A DNA stretch of 60,365 nucleotides, from assembly GCA_963977675.1 (NCBI GenBank), contig CAXBPY010000013.1, forward strand, positions 1 through 60,365, in the 5' to 3' direction. The notes under the pieces were generated by a model. That model saw only the letters and a list, made by a program, of their open reading frames with translations. It was not told the DNA's origin and ran no database searches. This document shows positions 17,276 to 26,245 of this stretch, piece by piece. The position numbers were made by a program, and so were the translations under genes. The stretch is from CAXBPY01 sp003455275 (lineage in GTDB: Bacteria; Bacteroidota; Bacteroidia; Chitinophagales; UBA10324). Position 1 is the first letter of the stretch. Every line of letters begins with the position of its first letter.

Positions 17276-18332
17276 AGTCATTTCCAACCATCAGCGTATC
17301 TCCTTGTGATGGAACTATTCCCTTCTCCAGCCATAATCTTATTTCGTTTTCATTAAGGTCTGAATAAAGTGAATGGTATTTTACCGTGTCATTCTGTAAC
17401 CAATAAACTTTCGGAACGCTCCCTCCCACATATGAAAAGAAATCACCGCTGTTATAATAGAGATGCGGAATGTTTTGTGCTTTCGAAAATTCAAAAAACT
17501 TTTTTTTATATCTTGCAGTGTCACCATTAAGAATTAGGAAGAATGGAAAATCTGGATTCCGCTTTTGAATAGTGTGTATTTTCAGGGCTGTCATTTGACA
17601 GTGAAAACAACTAAGTGACATAAAGGCAACAATGTGTCTTCCTTTTTCCAAATCAACCGGAGGTTTAGTAACTGAAGTGTCTTTGAAAATGTCATTTATC
17701 CTAAGCGGAAAATTTACAGCGCCTGCACGATGATTATAGAAAAGTGCATCCGGGGGATTTAAGATATATGGAACAGAAATTCCTCCGATTATAGATAAAA
17801 CTAAAATCAAACTTGCTAATTTTTTTCTGAGAAAATTCCATTTAGAATCAGTTGTGATAAAAGCTTGGTCAGATTCAATTGAGAGAATTTTTTTCTTAAG
17901 AAAATCATAATCATAAGTAGCCGGAATAAACTGTATAACAATCAAGATAGAAAGCAATCCAATGTTTTTGAAAATGGATTCAAGCGGAGTCATCTCTAAA
18001 TAAGTACCAAAGCATCCGCAGTTACCTTGATTTCCGGTTGTGATGATTTGATAAACCAGGTATAGTGTAAAAAAAATCAGGACACCAAATGTTGCAGGAA
18101 TGGTGAATCGTTTTGTTTTTAAATCAAAGATGAGCATCACTCCTAAAAACATCTCGAACCCGATTATTGCCCTGGCAATTACAGGAGCTGTCCACCAATT
18201 TGCAACTCCCAGGTCAATAAAGTTCAATTCAAATGGCTCAATAGGATATAACTTAATGTAGCCTGAAAAAATGAATAACGCTCCGAGTAAAATGCGGAGT
18301 GAATGAGCAAAAAATTCTTTTAGAATCTTCAT
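17268..18332 (-). CDS. DoxX/MauE-like membrane domain fused to a thioredoxin-like domain
   Basis: A 354-residue protein. Residues 1 to about 140 form a four-helix DoxX/MauE membrane domain with the GNCGCFG motif typical of the MauE branch. A further hydrophobic helix near 165-185 is followed by a periplasmic thioredoxin-like domain with C242-F-H-C245 (MSLSCFHCQ). Such fusions are thought to move disulfide reducing equivalents across the membrane. The start ATG directly follows the U-tract of the terminator at 18337-18364. The 3' end overlaps the GH20 gene by 8 bp. Confidence 0.8.
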   Translation of the reverse strand: MKILKEFFAHSLRILLGALFIFSGYIKLYPIEPFELNFIDLGVANWWTAPVIARAIIGFEMFLGVMLIFDLKTKRFTIPATFGVLIFFTLYLVYQIITTGNQGNCGCFGTYLEMTPLESIFKNIGLLSILIVIQFIPATYDYDFLKKKILSIESDQAFITTDSKWNFLRKKLASLILVLSIIGGISVPYILNPPDALFYNHRAGAVNFPLRINDIFKDTSVTKPPVDLEKGRHIVAFMSLSCFHCQMTALKIHTIQKRNPDFPFFLILNGDTARYKKKFFEFSKAQNIPHLYYNSGDFFSYVGGSVPKVYWLQNDTVKYHSLYSDLNENEIRLWLEKGIVPSQGDTLMVGNDSN

Positions 18333-18336
18333 AAAA

Positions 18337-18364
18337 AAAGCCGCTCAAATGTAGAAGCGGCTTT
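18337..18364 (-). terminator. Rho-independent terminator touching the next start codon
   Basis: A perfect 9-bp stem AAAGCCGCT/AGCGGCTTT is followed on the minus strand by a T run that runs straight into the ATG (18332) of the DoxX-thioredoxin gene. It should terminate the small lipoprotein transcript from 18612. It could also act as an attenuator for the next gene. Confidence 0.85.
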
Positions 18365-18387
18365 CAAAAAAAATTTTTTTGAAGACA

Positions 18388-18612
18388 TTATTTCGCGAGT
18401 TCACACTGCGCATCAGTATGCCCTCCATTGATAAATTCAGTTTCTTTTTGAGCGCAACCATTCTCCGCTTCTTTGTGAGTTGAGTTATCATAACTATAAG
18501 GAAGTGTTGTTCCGCTCATAGTGCAGTTGCAGACATAATCTTTTTTACCGCAACTGCTTAGGCAAATTGCAAAGAGAAATGCAGTGGAAAATAAAATCAG
18601 GGTTTTTTTCAT
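18388..18612 (-). CDS. small lipoprotein with CxC motif
   Basis: A 74-residue protein with a clear lipobox (CLSSC after a hydrophobic run). The mature part begins GKKDYVCNCTMSG. Further cysteines occur near GCAQKE and AQCELAK. The layout, with YxCxC soon after the anchor Cys and two late cysteines, parallels the 70-residue lipoprotein at 14775-14987. It is followed by a terminator and then the DoxX-thioredoxin gene. Its cysteines and that neighbour suggest, without proof, a redox link. The function is unknown. Confidence 0.75.
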   Translation of the reverse strand: MKKTLILFSTAFLFAICLSSCGKKDYVCNCTMSGTTLPYSYDNSTHKEAENGCAQKETEFINGGHTDAQCELAK

Positions 18613-18780
18613 GGGTCGTTTGTTTGATTTTGTTTAATCAAATATTAAAAGTGCATGTTGAATATCCAAGCTATGTCATGCATTTGTAAAACGAAGGTCA
18701 CCGGATTGTCAGGAATAAAAAATGCACTTGCATACCGGTAGTGTGTTGAATGAACTTGCCATCACAAAACCAATTTACCT

Positions 18781-21120
18781 ATGAGAACAAAATTTCACCC
18801 CTCAGGTTTTCGGAATGGAAGTGTTCATGATGAAAACAAAAATTTCAGTTCAGGAATAAGTTTTAGCAGAAAGAAAATATTTCTCCTTACTCAGGTTTTA
18901 TTTTCTCTTGCGTTCACAATCCTTTTTGCCCAAAATGCTTCGCACAGTTCAAATGGCATGTTCGGGGAATTGCGCGGACAAATCACCGAAGCTACTACAG
19001 GCGAAGGAATCATTGCTCCGACGATTAAAGTTTATGAAAACTCTGTTCTGATCACCGGAACTATCGGTGACTTTGATGGAAACTACATCATCAAGCCTAT
19101 CGCACCGGGCAGCTATGATTTAATGGTTACATCTCTTGGATATGATACTGTTTGGATCAAGGAATTGAAAATTGGAATCGACTCTATCACCTTGAAAAAT
19201 ATTTCAATGACTCAGAGTTCAAAAGTTTTGAAGGAGGTAATGATTGTAACAGAACCTATTCTCAATCCCGGAAATGTTTCTAGCTGTACAACAATTTCTA
19301 AAGAAAAAATAACTCAGTACGCAATTAACCGATCAAATATCAATAACATTTCGGCGAAAACTGCCGGTGTATTTCAAACTGATAATAATGCGCCTTATCT
19401 GAATGGAGGCAGAATTTATTCTCAGCAATATTATGTGGATGGTGTTCCTATGAGAGGAAGTATTTCTCTTCCATCATCTTCGATTGAACAAATAACTGTT
19501 ATTACTGGTGGGCTTCCAGCAAAGTATGGTGATGCAAGTGGGAATATTGTTTCAGATCCTTTAAAACTTTTTGGAAGCAAAAAACAAATTCCTCTTCAGG
19601 CGCCGCCGGTTGATGACGGCATTGTTTCCATTCCTGCGCCAGTTGCTGTCTATAATCCTCCGCCGGTGATTTATTCGAATGAAGAATATGCTCCGCTCAT
19701 CGAGAATGAATATTTGAATGTGAGCGATGAACCACTTTCCACTTTTTCAATTGATGCTGATGACGCATCTTATTGCAATTTCCGACGCTTTGTTCAAAGC
19801 GGAAGCTTGCCACCGAAAGATGCCATCCGTATTGAAGAGTTCATCAATAATTTTTCTTATCACTATCCGCAGCCAACTGATGGGCATCCCTTTTCAATTA
19901 ATATGGAGCAGAGTGTATGTCCGTGGAATACTGCGCATCAGTTGGTGCGCATTGGCATAAAGGGAAGAGAAATGAATCTTGATACACTTCCACCGAGCAA
20001 TCTTGTTTTTCTTATTGATGTTTCCGGTTCCATGGAATCAGAAGACAAATTAGAGCTGGTGAAAAAATGTTTTTACTTGCTCGTAAAAGAACTGCGCCCA
20101 ATTGATAAAGTTGCAATTGTAGTTTATGCCGGAAATTCTGGAGTCGTTCTTCCTTCCACACCGGGAGATAAGCAGGATAAGATCATTCATGCAATTGAAA
20201 ACCTGCAGGCGGGTGGTTCTACTGCCGGCGGTGCTGGTATTGAACTTGCCTACAAGATTGCAAAGGAAAATTTTATAACAAATGGAAATAACCGGGTCAT
20301 ACTGGCGACAGACGGAGATTTTAATGTGGGAGTTTCAAGTGAAGCTGATTTGCTTACGCTTATCGAATCAAAAAGAGGCGATGGCATTTTTCTGACCACA
20401 CTAGGATTCGGAACAGGAAATTACAAGGATGCCAAAATGGAATTGCTGGCTGATAAAGGAAACGGAAATTATTCTTATGTGGATTCGTATCAGCAAGGAA
20501 TGAAAATTTTTGTTGAGCAGCTTACATCAACACTTTACACAATTGCCAAGGATGTGAAATTCCAGATTGAATTCAATCCGAAATATGTTCAGTCCTATCG
20601 TTTGATTGGTTATGAAAATCGATTGATGCCGAATCCAGATTTCAATAATGATCTGAAAGATGCGGGAGAAATAGGTGCAGGTACTGCAGCCACTGCACTT
20701 TATGAATTAATACCTGCAGGAAGTGGTGAGCTTATTTCTTCGGTTGATACATTGAAATATCAGTATGTGAGTTTGCGGCCAAATTCGAATAGTGAAGATG
20801 AAATCCTGAATTTGAAAATGCGATACAAACTTCCGAACGAAGATCAGAGTCAACTGATAGTTGTACCTCTTAAATATTCTTCCAATTCATTTGAGAATTG
20901 CAGCTCTGAATTTCAGTTTGCCGCTGCAGTGGCAGAGTTCGCCATGTTAATTCGGGAATCAAAATTCATTAGTGCATCAAGCTTTCAGCAGTCAATTGAT
21001 ATTGCCGCATTGAATAAAGGAACTGATGCAGATGGCTCGCGCTCAGAATTTATTGACCTTGCAAAGAGCGCCGCTAAAATTTATGAACAACTGCACCCTG
21101 TAACAGCAGAAAAAAAATAA
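18781..21120 (+). CDS. carboxypeptidase-regulatory-like / TonB-plug-like / VWA (YfbK-type) fusion
   Basis: A 779-residue protein. A charged N-terminus of about 32 residues precedes a hydrophobic signal or anchor (IFLLTQVLFSLAFTILFAQ). A CarboxypepD-regulatory-like domain (about 62-150) follows, then a plug-like region of TonB receptors (about 155-255; YLNGGRIYSQQYYVDGVPMRG and EQITVITGGLPAKYGDASG). A proline-rich linker leads to the YfbK-type N-terminal segment (STFSIDADDASYCNFRRF). A von Willebrand A domain has the MIDAS motif D413-V-S-G-S417, and a C-terminal YfbK-like domain ends the protein. No beta-barrel is present, so it cannot be a receptor itself. The role is unknown; an envelope scaffold or adhesion factor is likely. 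Confidence 0.85.
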   Translation: MRTKFHPSGFRNGSVHDENKNFSSGISFSRKKIFLLTQVLFSLAFTILFAQNASHSSNGMFGELRGQITEATTGEGIIAPTIKVYENSVLITGTIGDFDGNYIIKPIAPGSYDLMVTSLGYDTVWIKELKIGIDSITLKNISMTQSSKVLKEVMIVTEPILNPGNVSSCTTISKEKITQYAINRSNINNISAKTAGVFQTDNNAPYLNGGRIYSQQYYVDGVPMRGSISLPSSSIEQITVITGGLPAKYGDASGNIVSDPLKLFGSKKQIPLQAPPVDDGIVSIPAPVAVYNPPPVIYSNEEYAPLIENEYLNVSDEPLSTFSIDADDASYCNFRRFVQSGSLPPKDAIRIEEFINNFSYHYPQPTDGHPFSINMEQSVCPWNTAHQLVRIGIKGREMNLDTLPPSNLVFLIDVSGSMESEDKLELVKKCFYLLVKELRPIDKVAIVVYAGNSGVVLPSTPGDKQDKIIHAIENLQAGGSTAGGAGIELAYKIAKENFITNGNNRVILATDGDFNVGVSSEADLLTLIESKRGDGIFLTTLGFGTGNYKDAKMELLADKGNGNYSYVDSYQQGMKIFVEQLTSTLYTIAKDVKFQIEFNPKYVQSYRLIGYENRLMPNPDFNNDLKDAGEIGAGTAATALYELIPAGSGELISSVDTLKYQYVSLRPNSNSEDEILNLKMRYKLPNEDQSQLIVVPLKYSSNSFENCSSEFQFAAAVAEFAMLIRESKFISASSFQQSIDIAALNKGTDADGSRSEFIDLAKSAAKIYEQLHPVTAEKK

Positions 21121-21178
21121 TGGTCATGGGCTGATGATTGTTTCGTCAGTTAAATCAAGTGGTCGTTTGTTTGGGAAT

Positions 21179-21212
21179 GAAGCGGTGGGTCAAACTACCG
21201 CTTCTTCTTTTT
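21179..21212 (+). terminator. Rho-independent terminator after VWA gene
   Basis: The stem GAAGCGGT (21179-21186) pairs with ACCGCTTC (21197-21204), followed by TTCTTTTTTT. It is about 58 bp after the stop codon. Confidence 0.88.
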
Positions 21213-21333
21213 TTCAAAATGATTTACTGTTATCAATTTTTTTTACTGACAAATTCTATTTCAACAAAAGAAGAAATCCGAATTTCTTTTGCAATTGAAT
21301 TGTTTTAAGAAAAAAAATTCTTCCAAAATAAAA

Positions 21334-21361
21334 ACCGCCGATTAATAAGAATAATCGGCGG
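21334..21361 (-). terminator. Rho-independent terminator after CotH gene
   Basis: A perfect 10-bp stem CCGCCGATTA/TAATCGGCGG with a 7-nt loop. On the minus strand it is followed by TTTTTATTTT. It lies 37 bp after the stop of the CotH-domain gene. The rest of 21213-21397 has nothing else recognisable. Confidence 0.88.
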
Positions 21362-21397
21362 CTCAATTTTCATTGGCTAATAGCCAAAAGATATTTC

Positions 21398-23935
21398 TTA
21401 TCGAAGCAATGTAATGTCACCACTCATTAGAATGGGTTGACCATCTGGCATACTACCTTTTATTTGGTAAACCAAAACCTGGGTGTTCAGTGGCAAACCA
21501 TTAAATGTTCCATCCCAACCGCGGCTCTTGTCACTCGTTTCGAAAACTTTTTCTCCAGCGCGGTCATAGATTGACCAATTGAAAGTATGAAGATTATTAA
21601 AGTAATCCATCACAAATACAAAATCATTTTTCCCATCGCCATTCGGGGTGAAACTAGTTGGAACAAAAACTCCGGGAGCTGGAACACCCGGATGATTTAC
21701 TACTGGAGTAGGTGGCACAACAGGCCCAGGTGTAGAATCCTGAACAAAGTATGCAACTATTTGGTCCGTTGATGTAAGTCCTAATAATAGTGTATCTGAA
21801 ATTGTGGAGGGGTTAGGAGTATTTGAAACTAAAGTCCAGTGATCAAAATACCAGGTAGGTTTTGCTTTTGCCTGAAGCTTGATATTTATTCCTCCGAAAT
21901 ATGTTCCGGTCCACGGATAAACGCCAGGTGTCAAAGTACTGATTTGAACATCGCCTGAACCGGGAGGAAACACATCTACTGTAATATCATATGGTCCGGT
22001 CAGGTTGTAACATCCGATCAAAGCACTGTCAATGTATGCGCATCTGTTCGAAACAAAGTTGTGCATGTCCGCTACATTCTGATTGTAAGCAGCCATACTT
22101 CCTCCCCATTTTGCAATTTGATTCGGCATTTCAGGAGCTATCACACCAAGCATAGAATCAAGCAATGCAATTGTTTGTGGACATGATAAACAAGTGTTCA
22201 TCAAATCAGCATATCGATTTATGTATTGTTGTTTGAATGAAGGAACCGCCATCAACTTGTTAAGAATATCCATGGATGCTTCCCAATATCCGGCATTGGC
22301 ATAGCTTGTCTGAAGGTCACATGGATCGGCTTGCCAGGAAGTAGTGGGCCATCCGGTAAAATTCTGTCCAAGATCCCAGGTATTGTCTTCGTCCCACAAT
22401 ACATAGCGCCATTTCTTTTTATCTCCATTTGGGTTTCTTCCGCGCCACCACATTGTATTCCAATCAATCCAATCTGAATTGACAGCATATGTATTTAAAA
22501 TGGTATAATCAATTACATTTTTAATGTTCAGTTTTGAATCAACATAAGAATAGTTGGCAGGAACATTTAGATTGTTTGCCATTATAAAACTATAAAGATT
22601 ACTCCAACCGGTATCTGAACCATATTGAACTACTCCACCACCCCAGAATCTCAACAAGTCAATATCATCTGCACCCTGGTTGTAGTAATAATCCGTATAC
22701 CCGGCATGACTCATTCTTTCTCTGATTTCATACACGCCCCAATATTTTCCATTTAGATAAACGATACATGAATGATTTGTTCTTTCATCAGTTTCTAAAT
22801 CTGCTCGCTGAGAAAGCGTTTGGGTAAAAGCATCGCGAATGTGACAAGAGTTAGAAGGATTTCCCGGATAATTATCTGACGCTGCCGCTTTCAATATCAC
22901 ACGATCAAACTCTGCGCGATCAGTAATCGTTGGATCGAATATCGGATAGAGCATCGCGTAATTGTTTCCATATCTGTCGTCACACACAAAATCAACTCCT
23001 CTTTGATCGTAAGCCCATGAATCATTTCCGTGCGGATTAGTGTTTCCATCAACTTCATAAATAAAACTTCCTGAAGGTGTGAAGTATTCATAAGTCGTAT
23101 ATGGATCCGGACCGAATTGTGAACCGGTAGTAACCATTTGCTCACAGTCATAAGAACCGAGGGAAACAACATTCAGTGTTGTGTTAAGATTTATGAAGTA
23201 AGTATTTGTTTCAGTAAAAGAAGCAGGGGCTCCCACGGTACTGAAGGCTTTGGCTTTAATAAGAGTTGTTACTGTAACATTTATAGGACCGGAGTAAAGT
23301 GTAGAAGAAGTGGTTGGTTCTCTTCCGTCAGTTGTGTAATAAATATTTGTTGAAGGAGTAGAGCAACTCAGGGTAACGCTTTGCGCACCTGCATAATTTC
23401 CCGGAGCAAGATTGAAAACCGGTTTAGCACAGTAATCAGCTGATGCTCCTGCATTAGCTGCATTGAAAGTAGGTGTGGTAAATAATGACCATGTGGCCGC
23501 ACCATCCGTTGTTCTTCCGCGTGAATTATCCGGCTGTGTCGGATTTAAGGTTACCTGATCAACAATTGAGGCGGAAGGGTTTGAAAGAACAATTTCTTCT
23601 GGTTTAGTTTGAGTCAAAGAAAAATTAGTATGGAAAGGAGGCGCTGCTGATAAATTGTTCTTACTGCACCAAACAACTATTCTTCCGTTTGCAGGAATAC
23701 TTCCACCAGTAAATTGCCACTTAGTAGGGTTAGAAGATTTATCACTCATATACCATCCATTCAGGTTAATAGCTGCACCGGTGGTATTGTAAAGCTCGAC
23801 CCAATCCTCTGGGTTTCCGAAATTGTCATTTTGAGTGGTAAAATTTGAGCACTGATACTCATTGATGACAATTTGAGAAAATGAAGTGTAGGAGAAGAGA
23901 GATAATGAAGCGAATAAAAAGATTAGTTTCTTCAT
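21398..23935 (-). CDS. T9SS-exported CotH-kinase-domain protein with lamin-tail and CHU_C domains
   Basis: An 845-residue secreted protein with a signal peptide (1-20, ending SFSQ). A lamin-tail domain (about 21-140) contains VINEYQCSN and DWVELYNTTGAAINLNGWYMSD. A chitobiase-type C-terminal module near 195-235 contains IYYTTDGREPTTSS. A CotH-like kinase domain (about 270-600) contains IVYLNGKYWGVYEIRE and YVLWDEDNTWDLG. A repeat-like module contains YFDHWTLVSN, and the C-terminal gliding-type sorting domain starts near FVPTSFTPNGDGKNDF. CotH proteins are protein kinases, first known from spore coats; here the domain would act outside the cell. Its target is unknown. Confidence 0.9.
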   Translation of the reverse strand: MKKLIFLFASLSLFSYTSFSQIVINEYQCSNFTTQNDNFGNPEDWVELYNTTGAAINLNGWYMSDKSSNPTKWQFTGGSIPANGRIVVWCSKNNLSAAPPFHTNFSLTQTKPEEIVLSNPSASIVDQVTLNPTQPDNSRGRTTDGAATWSLFTTPTFNAANAGASADYCAKPVFNLAPGNYAGAQSVTLSCSTPSTNIYYTTDGREPTTSSTLYSGPINVTVTTLIKAKAFSTVGAPASFTETNTYFINLNTTLNVVSLGSYDCEQMVTTGSQFGPDPYTTYEYFTPSGSFIYEVDGNTNPHGNDSWAYDQRGVDFVCDDRYGNNYAMLYPIFDPTITDRAEFDRVILKAAASDNYPGNPSNSCHIRDAFTQTLSQRADLETDERTNHSCIVYLNGKYWGVYEIRERMSHAGYTDYYYNQGADDIDLLRFWGGGVVQYGSDTGWSNLYSFIMANNLNVPANYSYVDSKLNIKNVIDYTILNTYAVNSDWIDWNTMWWRGRNPNGDKKKWRYVLWDEDNTWDLGQNFTGWPTTSWQADPCDLQTSYANAGYWEASMDILNKLMAVPSFKQQYINRYADLMNTCLSCPQTIALLDSMLGVIAPEMPNQIAKWGGSMAAYNQNVADMHNFVSNRCAYIDSALIGCYNLTGPYDITVDVFPPGSGDVQISTLTPGVYPWTGTYFGGINIKLQAKAKPTWYFDHWTLVSNTPNPSTISDTLLLGLTSTDQIVAYFVQDSTPGPVVPPTPVVNHPGVPAPGVFVPTSFTPNGDGKNDFVFVMDYFNNLHTFNWSIYDRAGEKVFETSDKSRGWDGTFNGLPLNTQVLVYQIKGSMPDGQPILMSGDITLLR

Positions 23936-24007
23936 CTAATAATAGAATTTATTGGCGTGAAAGTATGATCCTTCGTTAAATTACCCAAAGTATTCCTGTT
24001 TGGTAAT

Positions 24008-25054
24008 TCACATTTTTCTTACACCAACAAGTTGATTTATGTTCAGCGAGAAAGACAGGTTGTTTTGCCCACCGGAAATATTGTAAACTGCGTAACTGTA
24101 TCCGAGATTTATTTTTTTAATCGATATCTGTACTCCAAAAGAAAAACCAGACATTCCTTTTCTCACTGAATAACCAAGTTCATCTCTTCGTTGATGATTG
24201 TAACCAACATTTAGTTTCAGGTTTTTTCCGAAATCAATTTGAATTCCGAAATTAGCGTGAAGAAAAATTTTATCAACTGTATATTTTTTCACCCTAAGGT
24301 TTGTTGAATCAACTATCAATTGAGTTTCGGTTTCTGTCCGCGGATATCTGATATCGAACTTATAAAGATCATGAAGATTTAGAAAGAGGGTGAACGGTGT
24401 GTGGCTTAATTTTTTGCTGATGCCAAATTGAAGGTCAAAAGGCAGATTGCTTGTTGCTGTTTCAGTGAAATCTGAGAGAACAGTTCCAATGTTTTTTAAA
24501 TCTAATCCTGCTGTAATCCCTGTAGCTGTATCTTGAAAAACCAAACCGGCATCAGCTGCAATTCCGGCTGATTTATATGTTTCAATTTTTGAATAAATAT
24601 ATTTCAAACTGATTCCGTAATTCATTTTTTCAGTAAGAGAATTAGAATATCCAATGCTTGCGGCAAAATCCTTTGCATAAAATGTTTCTCCTAAATCAAC
24701 CCCTTGTTCGCTCGTGTTTTCAAAAATTCCATAATCAAGAAACTGAATTCCTACTCCTAAATTCCCGATTTTTTTAACGGTATGCGATATTCCAAAAACT
24801 GAATTCTGAACATGACCTGAAATTGGAGTATAGTTAAAAAAAATGCTATTGCTGTTTCGTTTGTCCAGCGTAGCCGGGTTCTGAAAAAAATATGCGCATT
24901 CATTATTCCATGTCGCCAGGTCTTGACCTCCGAGGGCTCCTATTCTTGAATTAGTGGGAAAAGTGAGTGAGAAAAATGTTTGTTGTCCTCCATTTTGAGA
25001 GAATGACACTAAACTTGAAAGCAGTAAAAAAAAAGTTGTAATTGCTTTTTGCAT
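24008..25054 (-). CDS. porQ: type IX secretion system protein PorQ
   Basis: About 348 residues. A signal peptide (KAITTFFLLLSSLVSFSQ) is followed by NGGQQTFFSLTFPTNSRIGALGGQ, then QNPATLDKR, the start of an outer-membrane PorV-superfamily beta-barrel. The pattern matches PorQ, an outer-membrane component of the type IX system linked in the family literature to PorU/PorV/PorZ attachment of cargo. The ATG at 25054 is chosen because it starts the signal peptide; the reading from 25108 adds 18 unlikely residues. It lies immediately upstream of the CotH cargo gene on the same strand. Confidence 0.85.
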   Translation of the reverse strand: MQKAITTFFLLLSSLVSFSQNGGQQTFFSLTFPTNSRIGALGGQDLATWNNECAYFFQNPATLDKRNSNSIFFNYTPISGHVQNSVFGISHTVKKIGNLGVGIQFLDYGIFENTSEQGVDLGETFYAKDFAASIGYSNSLTEKMNYGISLKYIYSKIETYKSAGIAADAGLVFQDTATGITAGLDLKNIGTVLSDFTETATSNLPFDLQFGISKKLSHTPFTLFLNLHDLYKFDIRYPRTETETQLIVDSTNLRVKKYTVDKIFLHANFGIQIDFGKNLKLNVGYNHQRRDELGYSVRKGMSGFSFGVQISIKKINLGYSYAVYNISGGQNNLSFSLNINQLVGVRKM

Positions 25055-25132
25055 GAGTTGGTAAAAATCGTGAACCAAACGACAGTTGTTCAAAAATATT
25101 TTACCCACTGATTTTTATCATCATGAAAAACT

Positions 25133-25161
25133 TTTGTGAATAATTTGTCCTTCTACATTTG
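25133..25161 (+). promoter_or_regulatory. sigma-ABfr-type promoter for mdh
   Basis: TTTG at 25133-25136 and TACATTTG at 25154-25161 are separated by 17 bp and match the Bacteroidota -33/-7 pattern. The predicted start site is near 25167, giving a 5' UTR of about 20 nt. Confidence 0.75.
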
Positions 25162-25188
25162 CGCGCATAAAAAAATAAGATTTCAAAA

Positions 25189-26127
25189 ATGAAAGTTACA
25201 GTTATAGGTGCAGGCAATGTGGGAGCAACCTGCGCAAATGTGATTGCACAGGGCGACTACGCACACGAAGTTATTCTTCTTGATATCAAGGAAGGCATTG
25301 CTGAAGGGAAAGCACTCGACATCTGGCAAACCGCAGCAGTTAACATGTATAATACAAGAGTGAAGGGTGTGACCAATGATTATGCTGCTACTGAAAATTC
25401 CGATGTAGTTGTAATCACTTCCGGACTTCCCCGCAAACCCGGTATGAGCCGCGATGATTTGATTTCAACCAACGCCGGAATAGTTCGTGGTGTGACTGAA
25501 AACATATTGAAATATTCGCCGAACACAATTGTGATTGTAGTAAGTAACCCTCTTGATGTAATGACTTACTGCGCTTATCTCACTGCAAAACTGGATTCGA
25601 AAAAAGTTTTTGGAATGGCAGGAATTCTTGACACCGCACGGTACAAAGCGTTTCTCGCCGAAGCTTTGAACTGTTCTCCTAAAGATATTCAGGCTGTGCT
25701 TATGGGAGGGCATGGAGACACCATGGTTCCGCTTCCGCGCTACACTACTGTTAGCGGTATTCCGGTTACTGAATTAATTGATTCAGATAAACTCAACGCA
25801 ATTATTGAGCGCACTAAAAAGGGCGGCGGAGAATTAGTCAATCTTATGGGAACCTCCGCATGGTATGCACCTGGCGCAGCGGCTGCACAAATGGTAGAAG
25901 CAATTGCAAAAGATGAAAAAAGAATTTATCCCTGCTGCGTTTGGTTACAAGGTGAATATGGTTTGAAGAATGTTTATCTCGGCGTTCCGGTAAAACTCGG
26001 AAAGAACGGTATTGAACAAATCATTGAACTCAATCTTAATGATGAAGAGAAAAAACTTCTTTATGCATCATCTGATGCTGTAAAAGAAGTGATGAGCGTA
26101 CTGGATAAGATGAGCGTGTCTGCTTAG
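25189..26127 (+). CDS. mdh: malate dehydrogenase (NAD, lactate dehydrogenase-like type)
   Basis: A 312-residue TCA-cycle enzyme that interconverts malate and oxaloacetate. The NAD-binding motif is GAGNVGATCAN at 7-17. Substrate-binding arginines lie in SGLPRKPGMSRDD near 82-94. The catalytic His is H175 in GGHGDTMVPLPR. The length and motif set fit the LDH-like MDH branch used by many Bacteroidota. It has its own strong promoter and appears monocistronic. Confidence 0.96.
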   Translation: MKVTVIGAGNVGATCANVIAQGDYAHEVILLDIKEGIAEGKALDIWQTAAVNMYNTRVKGVTNDYAATENSDVVVITSGLPRKPGMSRDDLISTNAGIVRGVTENILKYSPNTIVIVVSNPLDVMTYCAYLTAKLDSKKVFGMAGILDTARYKAFLAEALNCSPKDIQAVLMGGHGDTMVPLPRYTTVSGIPVTELIDSDKLNAIIERTKKGGGELVNLMGTSAWYAPGAAAAQMVEAIAKDEKRIYPCCVWLQGEYGLKNVYLGVPVKLGKNGIEQIIELNLNDEEKKLLYASSDAVKEVMSVLDKMSVSA

Positions 26128-26147
26128 TGAATCGTCTGTAGTTTATC

Positions 26148-26237
26148 GTTATCAGTTATTAGTATTTTTTTTAGTGAAGAAAAAAAGTTTCATTAATATT
26201 TTGTATTACTAATAACGGATAACATTATACTAATAAC
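26148..26237. repeat. heptad-type repeats forming an imperfect inverted repeat
   Basis: GTTATCAGTTATTAGTA (26148-26164) is the reverse complement, with one mismatch, of the 17 bases at 26207-26223. A further TACTAATAAC copy follows at 26228-26237. The units run as heptads (GTTATCA, GTTATTA). The block fills most of the gap between mdh and the aspartic-protease gene. Confidence 0.65.
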
Positions 26238-26245
26238 TTTTCTTC

